Under the pieces are notes generated by a model. The model made no database searches and was not told the DNA's origin. It saw only the letters and a program-made list of their open reading frames with translations. The translations under genes were made by a program, and so were the position numbers. A DNA stretch of 64,000 bases from positions 27,381-91,380 of the forward strand of contig JAYMTL010000080.1 of NCBI GenBank assembly GCA_036897445.1, written 5' to 3'. Numbering within the stretch: position 1 is the first letter of the stretch; every line of letters starts with the position of its first letter. Below, piece after piece: positions 27,347-40,440 of this stretch. The stretch is from Pelargonium tetragonum. Lineage: Eukaryota; Streptophyta; Magnoliopsida; Geraniales; Geraniaceae.

Positions 27347-29227
27347 AAACAAAGAAGAGTCACTCTATTATTGTGTAGAGAGTACTTTATCTACTCTAAT
27401 TTTATTTAAGATTATAAGAGGTAAGTGTAGGACAAAAAGTCTTCCGTATTTCTATTGCAGTAAGGTATACCTGATATAAAATTTCTGCATATTGCGTCGA
27501 TCTTCTTATTATAAGTAAGTAGTGAGTACAATAAAGGATAATCGAGTATCCTTTTCTTGAAGGTTAGATCATTCATTAAAGTTTAGTTGTGCTGGTCGTG
27601 GGTTCGTCTATGCCCTGATAAAAAAAGTCTTACTAGGTTCAAGTCTTATCTTGGATTGGAATAGTTTAAGGCAAACTGTGGAATTTCTTTAAACTCTACA
27701 ACCTCTACGGAAATTTTGCTTCTTGACCTAGATTTACATTCCGAGCTGTCTTCTTCTTTTATGGGTAATTTCTGGTTAAAATTTTTATTTTAGTAATTGG
27801 GAAAAGAAAAAGGAAACCTCTGTTTAGTTCAACTCAAATACGCTTTGAACCTATAGCGCAGAATCCTATAAGGCTGATAATTAAGAATGCAAGCCGCTGA
27901 ATTCTGAATAATTATATATCTTATATAAGTTAAATATGTAAAGGGTTTTATAAAATTTGCTATAGTAAAGCTAAACTGGAATTTTTCAAGATTTATAGCT
28001 AGAAGACTCGGGACTCATATAATTAGGAGCTGGTGAACATTTTTCTAAATCATAAAAAATGACCTTAATATCCTATAGACTTATCATTTCAATTATATTT
28101 AAAAATGAAAATATATCCGTTGTAAGCTTTTTTAATATTATTTTATGAATATTATACTTGTATTTACAAAATATGTAGACAGAACCCCCGTAGTTAGTCT
28201 TATTCTTATTAAAACCTAAAAAAAAGTTAGGTAAATTTTAGATCTAACAAAAGCTAGGAAAGAAAGAATACAGATTAAGTGTAAAGGGGCTAAAGTTACT
28301 AGCTAACCTTTCATTTACAACCTTGTAAAGTCTCCTACGTTTCAGTTTGAGTCCTTTTTGACTATGTTTTAGAGTTCCTTAAAAGATCTAGAATTGGAAA
28401 CAGAAAACCAATCTGCTCTGCTTTTTAATTTCTTATTCCCTGACATTTACCCTACCCAAGACTCTATCCAGGAGTGAAATCCTTTTTAAAGACAAAAACC
28501 TTAACAGCTAAGGGGCTTCTTTATCTTATTTCTGGTAACTCCCTTCTTTAGCTATTATACTCTTTAGGTTGCATGCTTGGCTTAGAGACTCTACTCTAGT
28601 AGGAAGCTCAATTAAATAACAAAATTTCGTTCGTTTTATACTCGGTAATTGGGTCCCTATGACTTGAAAAGCTTTTACTGCAGTTTCTATTACTTAGTCT
28701 TTGTTTTTAAAAAAGCTCTTAAAGTTAGCGCTTACACAAATTATGTAAAAGATTAAAACAGACACAAGCCCATATAAGAATAAGAAGCTTTGAACTCAAA
28801 GGGAATCCTATCCGGAAAGTTTCTTCTGTTTAAGCACCTTTTTTAGACCAATATCTGCGACAGGTCTTCGGAAATCCATTTGAGTTGCATTGCAGCTAGT
28901 TTTCTACTGAATAAACTACTTTTTGCTATAAATAAAAGGGCCCGCAGGACTACAGGGGTTTAGAAGTTTATGGTAAAACATTGTTTAAAAAAGCTTTTGT
29001 GACTTTTTAATTAAAAGGATCCTTTGCATTCATAAGGAGGATTCTCAAATCAAGATAATACTTCGGGGTGCAAACAAAGTTAAGAATTGAGGGTTACATC
29101 TTTTTGGCAGGATTTCTTGTATTTTTTCGGGTACTTTATAGTATAACTAAGGGAGTACTTATATAACCTACTTTTGCATAAGAGACTTAACAGTCGCGGA
29201 TTACCTTTTACAAGAGTGAGTCTGTCT

Positions 29228-29299
29228 CTCCCGGACCGGGAGCGTAAAGCAGGCCCTTTATAACCAAAGGGCTTAAAATAGAAAAGGGGTCCCCCTTTT
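29228..29299. repeat. cluster of three GC-rich hairpins
   Basis: Three palindromes lie within 72 bp: CTCCCGG-A-CCGGGAG (29228-29242), an AGGCCCTTT...AAAGGGCTT-type hairpin with loop ATAACC (29251-29274), and AAAAGGGG/CCCCTTTT with loop TC (29282-29299). The last resembles a terminator or processing hairpin but lacks a gene upstream. Such density of strong stems stands out against the AT-rich flanks. Confidence 0.7.
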
Positions 29300-31870
29300 G
29301 TCTACGTATTAAACTTCCAAAATATAACAAAATATAAGACAAGACATCTCGGAAATGTCAAAGGTTCAAGTCGTGAGCTATTTATCAAAAAGCACGAGCA
29401 AACGAATTTTCAGGAATACATATAAAAAGAGCAAGAATGAGAGATTGAGTAACCTACTAGAGAAATATCCTAAGGATAACCTGCTTGAAGCATTTCGCAA
29501 AAGTTAGGAATGAAACTAGGGCTTATAGTATAAGAAAAGAGGGGTCGTAACTAAATTCTATGCTAACGAATGAGAAAAAGTAATATTACATGATGAACGT
29601 AGGGGACCTTATCCCGTAGTAAAAAGTACTTAACTCCTTGTTTGTGTCAAAAAGACAAATATCGATTGAAAAGTTCCTATTATGCCCTGTATTTCTCAGA
29701 TAGGATTTCTACGAGCTTGGTAGCATACAAATTGACGAAAAACTCTGGTAATAATTATAAAAAGTAAAAAATACTAGAGGCTTTATCTCACGAAAAAATT
29801 TTTAGAAAATCGGGTTTAATTAAATTGACGATATTTACTCGGATTGGGAGTACCTCTGTATTTTAGAGACACCTGCGGCCCCTACTTCGTACAATAAAGG
29901 ATTAAGACTTAAGCATTCTCAGAAGTTTTCTTCGGAAACGCTAAAAGTTTCAGACTTTAATTACCTTAGATATTCTTTTCTGCAGTTGGAGGAAGCTCCG
30001 GGTTTCCTTCTCTTTTCTACTCTACTTCGAGAAAACTAATTACTCCCCAGATATTGTGTTTAACTTGTGACAACAAAACCTCTTATAGAAATACATAAGC
30101 TTGTACTAACTTTTTTCTTTATCTAAATTTGATAGATATAATAGGGCAACCTGTAAAAGAAACTTTCCGCTTTTGTTTACAAAAAACCTCAGATCTTCCC
30201 TCACCTTTTAAATGTAGAACTAAAGTATTCTCGGAACCTCTTAGATGCCAAACTTTGTTGTTATCCTATTGCGTTGCGCATAAGAGTTGAATATTAACAC
30301 TTAGATATGGCCCCCAACAGAGCTTTCACTAGAGTATAGTTATTGTTTAAACAGTAAAAGCGCAGAATGTCGTATAGTATGCTACACAGTTCAAGTACTC
30401 TATACTGAGGGGACTTAGGCAAAGTAAAAGCAGTGGTGTCCTATCGTAACTCTTTACATTTAGAGGGTTTCTTGTTTGGATGAAGTACTTAATTTAGTGA
30501 AGTTTTTGTCTACCAATGAACGAGATCTGACCTATATTAAATTAATATAGCCTTGGTTATAAACTTATTATAATGACCCGCTTTATTCTTTTTGTGGCCT
30601 CCTAGTTAAGAAACCTACTTACCATAATATCCTGAATGACTTTCTTCCCTACTAAAAAAAAGCCGCGCATAGTTTGTAGAAAAGAATTCCGGCTGAGATT
30701 AACGGGTCATGGAAAAAAGAACTTTTCTTGTAATACCTTATATCTATGTTAATTATAATAAAGTAGTACTATACTTCAATTCAACTTTTAATGGAGCTGC
30801 TCAGAAAGTTAGGTCTAAAAAGGAGTAGCCCGGGGTTTTTTAGGTTTCTGAGAGGTCCCCGCCTTTGTTAGTCAATTTCTATTTATGAGTATCACTAAAC
30901 TTTGCGGGCATTTAGTAAATGAATTCTAGTCCAATTGTATAATTCTAACACGAAGAAGTTTCTTTCGTTTTCTATATAAAGTTGTAATATTAGGGAGCTT
31001 TCTAGACCTATTTGTGGGTGGGTTGGATACCTTCTTGTTGTTTAAGTGCAGTCTAGTAAAATACGATGGAATTCAACAAAGATATAAGCCTAAACTACTC
31101 ATTTAAATGTAAGCAATATGCTTTTTTTATATTCCCCATATAAGTGTAAGTGGTTCGATTTGCCATTATATAAGCTTAATAATGAAAGACTGACTACTTA
31201 TCGCGCTTACATATCTTTAGGTTTAGGAGCTTGAGGCTTAATTTACGAACTTGGGGGTTATAGTCTAATGAAATTTATGGGTTTCGTTTGCTAAGCTATA
31301 ATACAGAATTTCCCGATAAGACTACTAACAAGTCTATATAAACAAGGAGGGAAACCTATTCAAATTTGGATCTCATACACCCTGGCCCTCTAAAAAAGGG
31401 AGTCCTTTCAGGGCATATTCCCTTAACTTGAGATCTATATAAAGGGGTTTAGTTCGAAAGAGCTCTAGGATACTAACGCAAATGAGCGTTATTACAGTGA
31501 AGGTATAAAAGCCCTTAGTTAAGACTTTAGAGGTAGTACTCTTTAGAAGGGTATATAATAAGAATAGAAATTTGTCATTTAAGGTAACAGGGTACTAGGT
31601 CTTGCTCTTTCTATAATTAATAATTAGCAATTCTTTCCCTTTCTTCAAGTATTCCATAGTAAGAATTGGGTTCTGCAAACTCAGCATGTAACTATAACCT
31701 TGCCTTACTTTTGATTTGAAAAGAGGCATTCCAGTATATAACATGAAAACTTGGGTTTCTTTATGCTGTACCTTTAGTCTTTTTGAGTGAGGGTAGTAGT
31801 ACCGGTCTTGATAATATGCGTGTACTTTTATATCTAGTCAGTTAGCTAATTCTCGGGTTTTTCCTTAGAA

Positions 31871-32660
31871 TTCTCTCTATCTTGAAAGCCAACCTCTTCC
31901 TGTAAGACCCCCTTTCTTAAGAGTCTTATGAGCCCTCCCCTCTTATTCTTTCTTAATAATCTTACTTTGCAGCTTGTGGGCTATACTGCGCCCGGCTTAT
32001 AACTAGGACTTTTTGGAACTATTTCTTACTTACATACCTATAATCTCTACCTCTTCTCTTAGTTAAAATACCGGCTGCTAGACTCTTCTTATTACTCTTA
32101 TGGAATTTTGGAAAAAGGGATAGACTCTTACTCTTAGGAGCCCCCGTATATTCCCTGTCTTCTTGTCTTGGTAGCTAGTTCTAATGTAAATATTATGTAC
32201 TTATTGTTCTTATGTATTACTCTTAATAGTCCTTATTAATATTATAGTAGTTAGTTCTTATAGTTACTTAATTATATGTATTAGTTATGTTATATTCTTA
32301 ATGGCTTAATGGGTAGAAGGTATACTATATAGCTAGGTTATATGGGTGTATATGAGTTTGTAAGGGTAATTAGTCTACTTGTATTAGGGGTTAAAGAGCT
32401 TCTCTCAACCTAAACATATAGTTGTATTGTTCTAAGATGCATTGCTCCTTGCGTTCTGTCTTTATCGCTAGGGAGCAGGGGAGCCTAGAAAGGTTTATAT
32501 TGTATATCTACTCCCGACTGGAGCGACAGCGAGAGAGCTTATTGTAGTATTTAGATTGTACATACACTATGATACCAACATCTACATCTTCTTCTGACCT
32601 ATATTCTTTTGTTTTTCTATTGCCTTTGAAGTCTCCTTGTAGTTGGTAATACAGCTTAAT
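31871..32660 (-). repeat. island C, inverted member of the decayed repeat family
   Basis: Read on the minus strand this region shows the order seen in islands A and D. A GC-rich motif (about 32511-32540, CTCTCGCTGTCGCTCCAGTC then GGGAG) is followed by a GATAAAGACAGAACGC block (32431-32466) and then a TA-rich low-G stretch (about 32200-32400) containing TAACTATAAGAACTA, also found in island E. A protein-like lysine-rich frame follows. The spacing between the two core motifs is about 47-48 nt, as in A and D. The boundary at 32.66 kb coincides with the start of another distinct block. Confidence 0.45.
31900..32141 (-). pseudogene. decayed coding-like segment in island C, unknown product
   Basis: On the minus strand from 32141 a frame is open for 40 codons, reading APKSKSLSLFPKF and later KKSLAAGILTKRRGRDYRY. 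It is then broken by TAG (32021) and by a series of TAA codons (31964, 31955 and further on). An APKSK word also follows an in-frame TAG at 41080 in island D. The interruptions are all TAA or TAG. It is probably a degraded element protein; no family is recognised. Confidence 0.25.
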
Positions 32661-35600
32661 GGGCTGGTAAGAGAGGGACTTTAACCTTAATGTAGAATAG
32701 AAGCTTTGAATTGGTTACCTACTGTTAGTTGTTAGTGTTTTAAGAAACTCTCCTTAGAAAGGTTAGAACAAAAACCTTAAGGAAATCTCGGAAAGCCCTT
32801 GGGTCTAGATCTAGAAAAAAGAAAAAAGGGAACTTCTTAACTAAAAAAGTACTAAAGTTAGGGCTCTCTAAATACCTATTTTAGAGGTTTTTAATAAGTT
32901 ATATTAGATATAAAAAGGCAAGTAGTTTTAGAATTTAAATAATCAAATATCCATGGACTCCTTCTGAAAAGAGGCATATTCTGGTTTATGTTCTGTTTAA
33001 TATCTTTAGCATCTATTATTTGGGGTGTTAGTTAAAGCACAAAGGAGAGGCTCTATTGGAGCTCCTGGATCTTAACTTCGATAGTAATAAAATAGACTTG
33101 TTTGACTTGACATAGTTTGACATTGACAGTTAAGGAGACTTCTGAATTCTATTCCTTTAAAGGGAAGTTCCTGTTTTAGTGTAATATTTAAGAAGGCTAG
33201 CTTTAGCTTGATTCTATTCTTGGTAAAGCGAGCTCAGAGTTTCTTACGGAGATTCTCTCTTTTTTCTTTGTGAGAGTAGAGTCAATTATTTCCCTTAAGG
33301 ATAGATAGTTTAGGAACTCTATTAATCTTTGTTACAGCTAATGGAAACTGATTATCCTCTTTCAGTAACCTGTGTAAGTACGTATCAATTAAGGTATTCC
33401 AGAGCTTTTTAGGTCTAATGGATTTAGGAGATTCCCTTACCTTTTGATAGTATATTCTATTCCTAGGATTTTATAGACTAGAGATGTAACTATAGGAGTA
33501 GCAAGGTACGAAGTTCTTCTTGATTCCAGATAAACAGGTGCTAAAGAATTTTAGGATAACTGAAACGCTTGGCTGGTGTAGCTAAAGGATTCTTAGATTC
33601 TGATTCTCTAACATCTTAGTTTAGCAAGGAGAGTACATTCTGTTTGAGATCAAGTAGAGTCCTAAAATTCCTATTCTTCTAATCCGGGTCAAATAGATAC
33701 TATGAGCTTAGACTTACTTTCATGGTAGGGGTTTGAAGACAAATCCTACTTACTTATTTAATTACTCAGATTTCATTTACTTCAGTCTTAATGAAACCTG
33801 GCTGACGCGAGGAGATCCTATTATTCTTTTTCTTCCTAAAATTCCTTTCTACTGTAGGGAAGTCACTCCATATTTATAATACCTATCTAATTCCCTAAGA
33901 GTTCTACTGTAACTGGAATGAAGGAGTAATTCCTTCTTAGTTTTCAATTTAAAGGTGAGAAATTTTATCGAGTTATTCCTTTATAGAGACATAAACCAGA
34001 TAATTGAGAATTGTAGCTATGAATGAGGTAAAGCCTAGCTAGGAAAGCCAGCTTTAGGAGGTGTAGTACTCTAAAGTACTAAAGTATAGATACATGAACT
34101 GTGACGGCATTGCCAGAGTTGTATACGGATTCCCTCTGTCAAGTTATTAATCCAAACGGGTCAATTTCGGAGCATTCGGTCAGTACTAATTCTAAATCCT
34201 TTCTCATGTCTAATAGGACTCTGATAACCGGTGCGGCTATCATATCAAGGAATAACCTGTGCAGCAATAAAGGAAAGTAGTAACAACTTGCTTCCACATC
34301 TGAACCGAACTAGAAATATTGAATTCCAGCACTCTTGATCTTACTCTTTGGAATTGGAAGCTAAACCAGTAAGTAAGTAACTAATCCGATAAAGCAGTTC
34401 CTTGTATTATGAGAATAGGTTATCTTTAAGTAAAGGAGGTTCCAGTTTAGTAGTTTATGAAGGAGAATTCCCTTGTTTAGTTCTTTTGTAAAGCTGATAA
34501 TTCTTTGTATTCGAGTTTATGATACAGCTTACACAGGACTCTCATGGAAAGGTAAAACCAAGTGCAGATTCTTGCTAATGGAAACGAGCTAAACATATCT
34601 AAGTCTAAGGAAGATAAGCAAAATCTAAGGAGAGAAACCTATAACCCTAATTACAATGTCAAAATTTATAACCAAGTCTTTGGTATTCTGTGAGCTAGTC
34701 TAACTTAAGGTAGGAACTTACTCTTTGAATCTGAATTGGTAAGCCGGCTCAATCTTTCTATTTATTGGGAAGTTAAGCAAGTGTGAAAGCTAGGATATAA
34801 TACTCTTATATAGAGAGTTTCCGCTTTAACGAGATAAGAATTGTTTTATTTATAAGTATAGATATTGATTAGTAAATTCCTGAACAAGTAAAGGGTTTCA
34901 AATTCTTAAAGGGAAACCACTTTTTCTTGATGTTAGGCTTTTAGGATCCTGGTAAATAGAAGTCATTCTAAAAAGTAAAGGTAATCGGGAGGTCAATAAT
35001 TCTAAAATTCTAATACGGGAACTCCCGAGTTTTATGAGCTAAATATATCAAGGAAAAGGTACTCTGCGTAAGACATTCTAGCTAGACTTTAAGTTCGCTT
35101 TAGTTCTGAATCCTTGAATAGGTTGTTTAGCGGTAAGGAAAGATATTCTAAATCCAATCAATAGAGTGGGATGTTATGCTTGTTTTTACTAAAAGGATAG
35201 CTATATAAGGATTCTAAAATATTAACTAAAAGTATTGCAAGGAACTTCTTTTAGCCCAGGATTCTCTAGAATCTTAGGATATAACTCTACAATGTCTTAA
35301 TCAACATTTCCTAACCTGTCAATTGAGGAACTTTTTTCAGGTTGTACCAAACTCAAGTTTGTCCAAAGCTAACCAGATAGAATAGATAGAGAAAATCCGA
35401 TAATGTATTGAGAAAGTTTATTCCGATGCTGAGATTCTTTAGTCTAAGAGGAGAGAAACTTAATTGTCTTTGTCTTGAGATTCCTAATCCTAACTAGACG
35501 TGTATTACTTCAGTTGCATGATATACCCATACTTTCTAAATTCCAGTGTTCAAGGAATTGCTACAACTCTTTGCAGTCCAAGCTCTTACTTAATCTTTGA

Positions 35601-38600
35601 CAGAACCCAGATTTTATTCTTTGTTGAGTCCTAAGAATTTGTATTAGTTCTGGTGGATAATGAAGGAATCCAGCAAAGGTTTTAGTTTGTTAATAAAACT
35701 ACTTTCGTATTCGCATGAGAGAAAGCTAAAACATTTCAGAGAGTAAAGTAAGTTCCTAATCCCAAAATACAAGGAATCTCAACAGAATACTTCACAGAAA
35801 TAGCTACAATTAATTCAGAGATTCCCTTTCTATCCTGAAAGAGCCGGCTTACAAAGAGTAAGATCAAGAGGTTGTGTTTATAAAATAAGTTGGTTAGATT
35901 CTATATGGTACAGCAAAAGACTTGAATGGACAAGTTTGTACATTTGTTGACAGAGGATTTAGAGTTAGTTAGGAATTACACAGAATACAGATTAAGACAA
36001 TTATCGGATACTCCTCCTTTAGCTGCTTTAGCTACAACAAAGAAACCAATCAGTTCCCCTCCTCTAGCAACACTGCCAATTTAGATCGGATAAAGCACTC
36101 TCAATCAGATAAGATAGTAAAGAACCTCCATTAGCAACAGACAATAAGAGCTAGGCTTACAAGGACATTCCAAAGACAAGACTACAAATCCATTAGCTGT
36201 TATCTGAACCTCAGCTTATAAGAACTTTAGCTACTTCTGTAACAAATGGAAGATGTTATTCCTTTTACAGCTATCCCCTGTAGAAGCAAACAAGTGTTTC
36301 AAGAGCTTTCTTAGGCTCGCTTTCCAAGAACAAGTAAACTTGCCTATTATTAAAGCATCCTCTGTCTATCTAGCTACAGGAATACGTTTACAAGGCTACA
36401 ACAAGAGGTGCGAAGCCCTTTCATTAAAGGAGTCTAGCTCAGCGGATATCCTTAATATGCTCATGAGGATGGGAGTATGCTGAAGAAGTAAGTCAATAAA
36501 GGTTGGTATGGATAAGTCAGTTTCTTTATGTACCTTTTGTTTCCGATTTCAGTCTAGTAGGAATTATAAGAACTGAGGCTAAAGCTTTTCCAGTTGTTCT
36601 TAAGAGTCTAAGTAGGTATATTAAGCATTCACCTTCCTTGAAAGAACTTTGGACAAGCTTTCCCTCAAGAAAGAGCTACAATTCTCTTTATCCTTGCTAT
36701 CAGAAGAACTAATACAATATAAGGAATACATTAATCTGTCTAACTAAGACTCCTGCGATACAGCTTTACAGGTATCCCATTAAGACTTAGGATCAACTTC
36801 TTTACCTTCAAGTCTGTTAGGTTTCCATTATAACAATCCCGCGGAAATACTCCTTGCTTTACAACAAAGAGACTAAAATCCTAAACTAAATCTAGTCTAT
36901 AAATTTCTATTCTATAAAATACTAGGAATCTCAGGAATAGACTCTCGAGATAATCCATTAACTGCAACTGCTTTTCACCAGGCTTACATTACACAGAAGA
37001 ATTAAGACTCGGATTTCTAGAATCTATGAAAGAGAATGTCTAAACTCTTTTAACTTAGCAACACAGCCCAGTTACTAGAGATAGAGCTGCAATTAATTCA
37101 GAGAGTAAGTTCCTAATCTCAAAATCCTATATACTCTCAATAGGAATTCTCAAAAGGTCAAAAGGAAATAGAATCTTCTGTCTTAAACTCCTGTTTACCA
37201 ACTTATCAGCCTAGATCGGATAGACTTTGCTGGCTTATAGTCTTACTCTTACTAGGGCATTCCACAAGAATACAAATTAGCTTATCTTTGAATACCTTTC
37301 TAAAACAAATAGAATCTAGATCTGGTTTCTCAAAGGTATACAAATACTCAAGAATACTAAAATATAGTAAGATTAAAGCGAGACCTTCACCGGAATTAGT
37401 TAAAGAATCCAAACCAGGAAATGAAGACTCAAGAGTTTACACGGAGAGCTATACTTATTTGCAAAGGACTTCCCGAAAGCACTGCTTCGACAAATTCTTA
37501 TAGTTACAGCTAATGGATTTCTTCTACAGTAACTGAATATGATATAGAAAGATCCTAAATTCCTAAAATAGTTACTTAATTCTCGGGAACTTTCCTAAAC
37601 TAAAATAGAGAGTGACTTCCTATAAGAGCTTGAAATCCTATAACTCAAGGGTAAAGTAATAGAATCTCCTCTCCTCTGTTTATGTTATTCCTTAGCTGCA
37701 ACCTCAACAACCACAAATTCATAGCAATAATTATCCTAATAAAGCACTCTAATCTAAGAAGTGCCTTGCTATACCAAAGCCAAGAACCTGTCACAAGAAC
37801 TAAAGGGAATCCATCATCCTCCATTAGCCTAATAGAAATCTCAGGCAATTCATTGACCAGAACTCTTAGGAATCTAAGCTTGATAAAGAAAAGATGCTCG
37901 CAGGCTATACAAGAAGACATTTATCGGAATGTTACCTTATTAATTGAATTTGAATCCTTTAAAAAAGAAACAGGAAGCTAACTTTAGCTTCAATTCCCTC
38001 CTGATAGAGCTTCCAAAGAGCACTGCTTCAAACAAAAGAGTAAGATCAATAGGGATAGTGTCAATTTGCAAATCTGAGTCTCATAAACCTTAAACAGTTG
38101 GAGTTGTTACTGCTTTCCTTTACCGGTTTACACTGAAGTAAACTTTTCCTTGCTTTACCCAGAATACAAAGGCTTTGGACTTCTCTTCTTTAGAATCAGT
38201 TAATGCCTCAGCTTATTATTTATCGGATTTCTATCTAGTTAGCTTAGGAAAGATAAGGAAGACTTAATCGTGCAAGCAAAACCTTGTTAGGACTGGTTAG
38301 GAAATGTTGATGTTTTCATTGGTAAAGCACTCTCTTTAAGACTCTGATCTCAACGAATTTAGGACATAACATAAAAAAAAGTACTATTCCTCACTTGCTT
38401 AGAGTTTGCAACACGCCGAAAAGGCTTAGCTCCCAATAAATCCCGAGCCGGCTTATCCCATTAGCATCAGAATCTTTAACTCCTTTAGCTACAGCACCGG
38501 TTTACATACAGATAGAGCTCCCAACCATCCAACCATGAAGAGTCCTCGAAGCTAAGCTCCTGTACCTATAACTAAAAGGAATACTAAGACCCGATTCTCT

Positions 38601-39000
38601 CTCTCCTTTAAACTGAACTAAGAAACCAAGGTATCGAAGATAAGTGACTATCATAAACGGGTACTCTTGTACAAGGTAAGGAATTTCTCCTTTAGCTTAT
38701 ACTCTTAGATCGGAATCAAGCTATGAATATTCTTCAAGGAAAGCTCTTCCCAATACAAAAACCTGGAATTATTCTCTTCTAAACTTAAACAAATAGTTAC
38801 AGTTCTCCTAAATAGCTGTCATTAGAACAAAAAAAGGTGTCGAGGACATTCCAACGTCAAAACTGCTAGAAGCAAAAACCTGCTATACCATTAGAAAAGT
38901 AAGATAAAATTCTTATATCCGCGATATAGAATATCTTCTCTTTAGCTCCTATCTCTTCATTAAAGCATCCTATTTTGTTGGCGGACTCTTATACTATATT
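32661..39000. other. compositionally distinct 6.3-kb block rich in reused short words
   Basis: Compared with its flanks this block has fewer A/T runs, a more even composition and many reused words of 10-15 nt. TAAAGCACTCT occurs three times, TAAAGCATCCT twice, AGCACTGCTTC twice, TAGATCGGATA twice, and GTTACAGCTAATGGA once in each half (33331-33345 and 37503-37517). The left part (to about 35.7 kb) is T/G-rich and the right part A/C-rich on the plus strand, so strand asymmetry flips near the middle. Open frames such as 36253-36483 and 37682-37981 are short, overlap frames on the other strand and have no known motif. I see no gene. The block may be an insertion of different origin. Confidence 0.45.
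36091..38971 (+). repeat. dispersed 11-nt repeats TAAAGCACTCT / TAAAGCATCCT
   Basis: Exact TAAAGCACTCT lies at 36091-36101, 37740-37750 and 38323-38333. The variant TAAAGCATCCT lies at 36351-36361 and 38961-38971. AGCACTGCTTC lies at 37478-37488 and 38019-38029. All are in the same orientation and confined to the right half of the distinct block. Spacing is irregular, so this is not a tandem array. Confidence 0.6.
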
Positions 39001-40440
39001 GGTTTTACAAATAACTTATCCATTTTCCAAAATCCCTGTTTGAGCCTTCCTGGTTTTAAGTTTCTGTAAAAGCTTTGAGGAGCTTTGCCCAGTATTTCAT
39101 TGTCTTTTTTCTATAAATTTGAGTAGAACTCTTGAGGAGAAGTCTCTAAGCTGTTCTTGTAAATAAATAGCAGAGTTCCCTTTTTAGGAGCGAGTCAAAC
39201 AAACTTTAGAATCTCTAAAAAATTTCAGTTTTATTAACTAACAAATCTAGAATAAAAAGATTCTCTGACCCCTTTAAGTATCACTGTATATAATCTTCCA
39301 CTTTTTCCTGCATAGAACTTGACACAAGAAATTTCGTTTATACAATAGGAATTGCTAAATACTGTATCAGAAAAGGGTCTCCAAAAGGAATTTTTCAAAA
39401 AATGACTCAACCCAAGAAAAGCGATCACTCGTGAAGAAACCTTGGCTAGCTTTCTCGGGTTTCTTTTGTGTATGATTCCTAAAGCGTAGGAAAAAGGATG
39501 GCTACCCTCACACCCCTTTGTTAACGGAACTCAACCCCGGTGTCTCTTAAGAAATGAATTAACTTTCAATGCAATTCAAAGTACAGCTCCTGTCATTTAC
39601 TGTCTACAAAGGAAAGAAGAGCTCAACTTAGTTATCGTAAGCTTTTGTTCTAACAGGGCAAGTTACGGAAGTTCTAACTTTCTTTTTTATAAAAACAAGT
39701 ACACTGTTATTTTCGTGAGGATTTACTCCCCTTCAAACTAAATTGTGAGTCACTTCCTATCGTCAAGAGGACCTTCAATCTTAGATAGTTTTTGTGATTG
39801 ATAAATTAAGCTCATCGGAAATTGGTTATCTCTTTATCCTTTTTTTAGCTGTTAGGCCCCTCTCTTTCCGGTTAAAAGGGAAAAAAGAAAAGACAAGATA
39901 ATTTATCTACCCCTTACCCATTACTAGTAAAGGATTCTATCTTATCCACTTAAAACTACAAGACTCAAAACCTTGAAAAACTTATAGAAAAAGGGCTTTA
40001 ACTCCACTCCGAAATTCAAGCTCTACTTTACTTCCTTATAGGAAACCAGGAAGGGAACCAACCCCTTGCCTTTTTAGCCGCTTTTTAGCTACATAGCTGG
40101 CTTCAACTTAACCCGGAAATTCGGAATAAAAAAGAACGTTATACTTTTCGTTTACAGGAAAGACTTCCAAACAAAGTACTCGAACAACAATACTAGAAAA
40201 ATGGTAGGGAATTCCCGTGCGCTAAAAACACAAGTTAGCGTGCCCTTAAAGGTTTTCCCGTTCAAGGCTTATAGAACTCCTATCTAGTAAGCTAAAACGT
40301 TGCGGTATAGAAACCCTTAATTCTTAGTGAGTTCGAAGCTCTCCCCTACTAGAAGATAATGGCAGCTCCCATAAGAAAAATCCCCCGTTTAGCTAAAAGG
40401 GTCCCCTTATTTTTTTACTAAAAGTATAAGACAGGCCTAG
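39001..40440. other. gene-free AT-rich spacer
   Basis: No gene is seen. The composition returns to that of the general background after the distinct block. The 64-codon frame at 39234-39428 has no recognisable motif. Confidence 0.7.

Larger units (their letters stand above)
26816..31870. other. gene-free AT-rich spacer with several strong hairpins
   Basis: No gene is seen. The notable content is a tRNA-like inverted repeat at 26865-26914, a long hairpin at 27315-27346 and a tight cluster of three GC-rich hairpins at 29228-29299, listed separately. Confidence 0.7.

Noticed and set aside
36253-36483. 76-codon ATG-started frame in the distinct block
   Set aside because: The second half looks protein-like, but there is no recognisable domain, the block is compositionally unusual and similar-length frames occur on both strands nearby.
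37645-37981. Overlapping 91- and 99-codon frames on opposite strands
   Set aside because: They overlap almost fully on opposite strands, as happens when local stop codons are depleted. Neither has a known motif.
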